A stretch of 64,000 nt of DNA from Eunapius fragilis (Eukaryota > Porifera > Demospongiae > Spongillida > Spongillidae). The notes beneath the pieces are model-generated. The model had not been told where the DNA came from and ran no database searches. It saw only the letters and a program-made list of their open reading frames with translations. Shown one piece after another: positions 54,183 to 64,000 of this stretch; position 1 is the stretch's first letter, and each line of letters starts with the position of its first letter. The stretch covers positions 9,250,055 to 9,314,054 of the forward strand of contig OY811978.1 of the NCBI GenBank assembly GCA_963681505.1. The letters run 5' to 3'. The position numbers and the translations under genes are program-made.

Positions 54183-57079
54183 CACACCTGAGCTGTTCTT
54201 TTATGTAATAAGGCACAACTTGCTGGCAGCATATTAAATTTGTTATGAGGAAAATAATTCACAATTTCTCCCCCTATTCAGCAATAGATTTTTGGTTGAT
54301 TATATTAATGTTAGATCGTAACCTATGCGTAGGCACGTTAACCTACATGTAGGCATTACAAATCACTTAATTCCAACAAATGAACAGCCCCCAACGCTTG
54401 AAATAACAACGATCAATATACCAAAGAGGGCTACTTGCCAAGTGGCGGCAGAAAACAACGCCAGCATGCTGCTACTGCTACGTACACTCTGCCTGGGACA
54501 CGCCCCCACTAAGCTCGAGTTATTGTTCCGATTTACAAAAAACTTGCTAGAAGCATCCCTTCATTTTTAGGCAGATATAATTTAAACTCTTTTTGCCACC
54601 CACACACGATTTCCAACTTTATACTCTCTATATCAAGATCGTGAGCAATTTTTGCACTCTCCACCATCTCGATCGTATATCTAAAGAGCCGATGGTTGTG
54701 TCGGATTTAAAACGAAGCTCTATACTTAAGTGTTACATTATTCGAGTTCAATATTTTATACGCCATTGAATGCGAGGCGCAATAAAACGCCTATGTGTAG
54801 GCTAAACAGCACTTTTCGCCTACATGCAGGCGTTTGTTCGATCTATTATTAAAGCAACCATTGATTCAGCGGGTGAAATGTAAAGCAGAATCAATTAACA
54901 AATCATTGTATGTTTTTTTTTTTTGCTGTGACTTTCACATCGATATCTGCATCTGAGAATTTTACGAGTGAAATTTAACCAGCTGCTATTGTTCCAGCTA
55001 GTTCCTTGCAGCTCGTTAAATTAATGCAGCCCCAGTACAGCACACCTACCTCTATATGTGTCTTCAGTCGTGTAATTTGTTATTGGATCACTAATCACTA
55101 TCAATCATTGTTGACTGCTGTAATTCATGTTTATCAATCTAACGAAATGGTCATTGGTCAATCTTACCAAACTGTCATACTGCACCATTTAATGAAGGTC
55201 ACTAACCAATTGATAAATGTTATAATTTTTGGGAAGGTTAGAGAGAGGGATGTGCAGTAACTGCTTGTATAATTATCGCAGGCTAACCCATGACAGGGTT
55301 GCCCGTATGCACACCCCTCAATATTTCAAATGGGTGCATGCATCTTCTGCCTTTGCACATGACATATGGCACACCCTCACCTCTGCTCACAAATAACCAC
55401 GCACCACGCACACCCCACAACAGTGCTTTTATACACCCTTTCCCCTGAAGCAGGAAAAAGCCTCCATCCTGACCCCCATTCCTGTATGCCATGACAGGAG
55501 ACCTTCCAAACGTGTGTTAATTCGTTCAGTCTTGGAGGAGGGAATGTTTTTTCTTTTTCCACTGGTAGAGTGCCATTACGCGAACATGCATGTTTGCTTC
55601 ATTGGAAATGTAAGTAGGCATGCCTTGATTTTAAAAATCATGTTTGCGTCTTATTACCGTACAGTGCTCTAGTCTGAGGACCCGACTGATCTCCAGACCG
55701 GGACTCGCGCACGTATGACAAATAAATTCTTCTGATCACGTGGGCAGGCATATATATATATATATAACGAGATAGTTTAATTCCTGTTACTAGCAACTCC
55801 GGCCGAGATTGAAAATCCCCGTAATCATAGGTAAGATATAATGCGAGTGGTGTGCGAGTCAGTGTTTACCGGGAATAAGCGCTTGAGGGTGCAAAGTGCA
55901 TTGTGATTGGCGGGTTTGCTCGTTGCCGCGGTGCGGCTAATGCGCATGCCGGGACCGCGCGTGGTAAATGAGCGTATGTATAGTGCTGAATTTTGGCGTG
56001 GTTCCCCCCTAGCTCCATTTTTTAAAAGGATGTACAATTATATATGCATGCATTCACAATCTACTAGCTGGTTATTTAATTGAAGCGTATAAAGCCACCG
56101 TGAAAGAATCTGGGAAAGCCACCGTTAAAGGGTCTGGGGTCTGGGGAGCTTACAGCGCCCTAGTGGGAGGCCCCTCTCTCTTCCTAGATCCTCCATTGGG
56201 TGTGTAACTAAGACCATAGATAAGTATCTATGCTAAGACCAGGAGCGGCAGGAGCAGGAGTTGGCTAGACTTCTACATATAAGCTTGTTACTTCCTTTTG
56301 CGCGATCGGTTGGGACCATGCAGCATTAACGCGTACTTCAATTCCATACGTCAAATGTGCAGTTGTGCCCAAAACAAAATATACTTTTGTTTTGGTTATG
56401 CGGCATTGTATTTACGCAATTATCCTGCCTTGGTTCAACAAAAGGCATGCAGCGCTGCCACTCCATTTAGTCGAATGAATGTTAAAGTAGTATCTGATTA
56501 AATTAGGCAAGGCAGCGATACCATACTCTGTATATGACAGGTGTGATCAATGCATGGCCCGGACATGTACCTGATTTTTAACATCATGGTTATTTGTAAC
56601 TAATTTTAGTCCGTAATTTTATGTCCATCCGAAAAGTGATTACTAATAGCAGCGTTGTTGTGATTAAATACTCCAGAACTCTATATTATTATAAAGGCGA
56701 AGTCTGTGAGTGATTTATACCCGATGGTGTGGGGAACACAACGGTCCGGTAGTGTCATAACATCTATAAAACCTTGGTGAATTGAGTCCGTTGAACTATT
56801 TCAAGTGGTGGGTTCAGTGCACAGTCCCTCACACTGTAACCTCCTTAATTAAGCAGCGAGCTAACCAAGGCAGTAATGACGACAACAAAAATTAAAAAAC
56901 AACCAGGGATAGGTGTGGACACACCCACTCTATAACACTCACGCGGGAAAATCAAGGAGGTTGTACTTACGAAAAACAAATGGGGTGCCCGAGAGTAGCT
57001 AGTCTTGGATGAAAATCTAAGCAATTGAGGCGATGAGATTACACATTTAAGCTATTCATGAGTATGGCTGCGTGAGTAC

Positions 57080-57205
57080 TGTCACGAAAATTTTGGTCCG
57101 CCGAAAATTATGGTCCCGGACCAAAATTTTTTGGAAAAAATTGGTCCGGGCGGACCAATATTATCAGAAAATTTTGGTCCGGATAAGTAAAAATTGGTCC
57201 GGGCC
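57080..57205 (+). mobile_element. Ginger-like element 4, left terminus
   Basis: TGTCACGAAAATTTTGG begins directly after block C sequence GAGTAC. The next 120 bp holds GGTCCGCCG, GGTCCCGGACC, GGTCCGGGCGGACC and two more GGTCCGG motifs. No matching CGTGACA end was found downstream in the window, so the element is truncated or its end has been lost. Confidence 0.7.
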
Positions 57206-58735
57206 CTCCATTTACATCTAAAACAGACGAATCACCTCAAACGCTGCTTTTCAAAGCTACGAAGGCTATGGAACAGTAGGCCGGGTTCTGCGCGCCTCGT
57301 GTTAGCGGATTAGCCTTCCGGTCGCGATCGGACCAGTTCCCACTTGTTTTTTACAATTCATGTATCCCAGCTGCGCAGTTTGTCAGACCGGACCTAATTC
57401 CTGATGGATTTCAAAAAATAATTAATTCCTCAGCTGACATCTTGTTCATCACTCTGCTTCGTCACAGGGGGAAACTATAGGCGCTCGATGCAACGCAAAC
57501 GGGCCGCAAACCTCGTTACAAATATCTATGAATCGATACCCGCAACAACTCGATAACACAGCTAGAGAGTATATGTACAAACTGGTTTATCAGTTTGGCG
57601 CTTCGCCCGGCCATCATGCCCTCGTGCATACAGCTAGCATACACTGCGATATCAAACTACCTGTATTTGGCTACGTGAAGCCTCTATAAACCGGCTGTAG
57701 GGCTACTTCCAACATCCGGCATATCGAGAAATTGGCGGTCAAAAGGATTACGCGGTATTCGGTCATTGCGTAATTCGGTGTCCATAGAAAATGTATGGAC
57801 GCATTCAGAAAACTGCATCTAACTGCAGAAAAAAAAATTATATTGACTAGGTGCTCTCGGATTTGTAATGTGGGGACTATTTGGCATATTTTGAGTAGTT
57901 TTTCGCACCTTAGGTACTTATATCCGCACTTCCACATTAATTATGCAAGGTTTCCAATGTCCATTCATTTTATCTCATTTCGTTATTCAGTCATCAATAG
58001 TTTCCCAACCAAATGATAATTTCGTTAGGTGCCAACGGATTATATGAGAGCAGTAAGTGTACTTATTTATCATCATTTTTTCAGAGCTTAGGGCCTTCAA
58101 ATCGCACTTCCGTTGAATGGTTAGTGAGATACACCCCGCATACAAGACGATCATCACGTGCCCCTTATCATCAGTCGGCCGTGCCCAGACCTAGCTGTTT
58201 TTTGATGTTGTAGTTAAATGACCAATAATTATTGCTATGTACTGACTTAGCATGATGACCACATGTAGGAGTGGCTAGGTGGCACTAATCGGGAAAGACG
58301 GAGGTTGCGATTACACAAAGGAGTTTGCCACTCAGAGAATCGACACGGGCATACAACCAGACTTATTACGGAAGGATCTTGTAAGTCTCAGAGTACTAGT
58401 TAAGTAGCATGAATGCAAAACGTATATTGGATGGTAGTGACTGTTCGTAATACGCTAAAAGGTTATATACCGGAGCGGTAGTACATGTAAGAGCTTACAC
58501 GTAGAGGTAACGTCTGGTACAAACGGCGGGAGCATCAAATATACAAGAGCTGCCATATTTCTATACGACTGACGGTACGCACTTTATTGACCTTTCCCAT
58601 TGAAAATGAATGCATCATAAAAGATTGAATACTTCTAACTTTGCAAAAGCTAGTCCGACTTTAAGTTTAGGTGCATTAGATTTGTGCCAACTGCAGCATT
58701 TGAAAACTACCATGTTTTCTCGTACAATGTCCCAT
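57206..58735. other. No supportable gene
   Basis: Possible splice acceptor TTTTTTCAG at about 58075-58083 followed by a 44-codon frame (SLGPSNRTSVEWLVRYTPHT ...) ending at 58213. No partner exons or recognised domain. Confidence 0.35.
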
Positions 58736-58945
58736 GTGTGAACATACATGTACATGTATATGTACATGTATGTATAGATGTATATATGTATGTGTGTGCG
58801 TTTATGACTAAGTATGTGTGTGTGACAGTGTTTATGGCTATGTGTACATGTGTGTTTTATGTGCACGTATGTGTGCATGTGTTTTATTTGTATGTGTGTA
58901 CGTATATGTATATGTGTGTATGTGTACATGTATGTGTATATATGA
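58736..58945 (+). repeat. Imperfect TG/TA satellite (TGTACATG-like)
   Basis: Alternating purine-pyrimidine tract dominated by TATGTGTG and TACATGTA. A very similar tract lies at 63095-63335. Confidence 0.85.
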
Positions 58946-58950
58946 ATTAG

Positions 58951-63528
<4,578 letters not shown>

Positions 63529-64000
63529 AAATAGGTCACAGTCAAGTTGAATTTTAATTTAGGATTGGAGTTAGTGATACATTAGTGTGGGCCTATTGCT
63601 TTCTGGCCACTTAATTATTGTAATCTTTTGTTTTAAGTAATGAATTGCTTCCAAACGTGATAAACAGATCTTGTTAGGACTGATATTTGTTTTATGGGAC
63701 ACAAATATAAGGCATAGTCTCCCTGTCTGAAGTAATCTCTGTGGATGCTATCACAGCCTCACCCGTCCACCAAAGGGTATACTGTCAAAGAAACTAGAGG
63801 ACCCACCAGTTCTCATTGTTGTTGAAAGCATCATCACCTGCTGACAAGGCTCGGCTCCTCTCTGTGTCAGCACCTCATGCTGCATCCTGGCTACTGGTCA
63901 CACCTCCTAGTCTTGACCTGAACTTTGAACCCAATGAACTGTAATTCTCCATTCAATGGTGGCTAGGGATGGAGATGGCTAGAGGCTCCTCATGTTCTTT
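63529..64000. other. No supportable gene
   Basis: AT-rich sequence, no convincing ORF; may be the 3' flank of the candidate gene. Confidence 0.4.

Larger units (their letters stand above)
47300..57079 (+). repeat. Segmental duplication block C
   Basis: Paralogous to block A over its whole length. It contains the third Fringe copy and ends precisely at the TGTCACG terminus of Ginger-like element 4. A 30-C run (47460-47489) and scattered indels distinguish it from A. Confidence 0.85.

Overview
The window is eukaryotic and almost certainly from an invertebrate animal. Its genes have short coding exons with GT-AG introns, and a Golgi-type glycosyltransferase is present. Transposons of many classes are piled up: hAT, Ginger-like, LINE, LTR and foldback MITEs. 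Long poly-G/poly-C runs and (TG)n tracts are common. A marine sponge or a similar early-branching animal fits the AT-rich, repeat-laden style best, but that is inference; no species marker is visible. No tRNA, rRNA, CRISPR array or bacterial-type operon was found.

The main host genes are a tandem family of Fringe-like beta-1,3-glycosyltransferases (GT31), all on the + strand. Copy A (5445-13029) and copy C (48281-54182) each assemble from ten exons into about 380-residue type II membrane proteins with an N-terminal anchor, the metal-binding DDD motif and a downstream MDDVMVG motif. Copy B (17671-23392) is the same gene in ruins: a destroyed acceptor, a frameshift, a replaced exon, DDE instead of DDD, and no last exon. 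The copies lie in segmental duplications: block A about 4635-16979, block B about 17498-23500, block C about 47300-57079, and a partial block D about 45860-46615. Comparing the blocks exposes transposon insertions with clean empty sites.

Region by region: 1-4600 holds MITEs and no gene I can support. 4635-23500 holds Fringe copies A and B. 23680-29800 holds a 31-bp minisatellite, an internally deleted hAT element, a Ty3/gypsy scrap, a retroelement C-terminus and a miniature LTR retrotransposon with LTRs, a tRNA-Leu-type primer site and a polypurine tract. 29948-36168 is a decayed TTF/hAT transposase gene on the - strand, split by a CR1/L2-like LINE that is itself split by a 1.0-kb TIR element. 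36240-45007 contains three Ginger-like elements (TGTCAC ends, 4-bp target duplications, clustered GGTCCG/CGGACC motifs) and a large inverted duplication of a RecQ-like helicase fragment with nested insertions. 45000-57079 holds repeats and Fringe copy C. 57080-64000 starts with a fourth Ginger-like end, followed by satellites and a possible unidentified multi-exon gene.

The most unusual content is the Ginger-like family. Its copies have lost the integrase core but kept a Ulp1-type cysteine protease and zinc-finger module behind arrays of palindromic GGTCCG motifs. A 33-bp transposon relic made only of its two terminal repeats is also notable.
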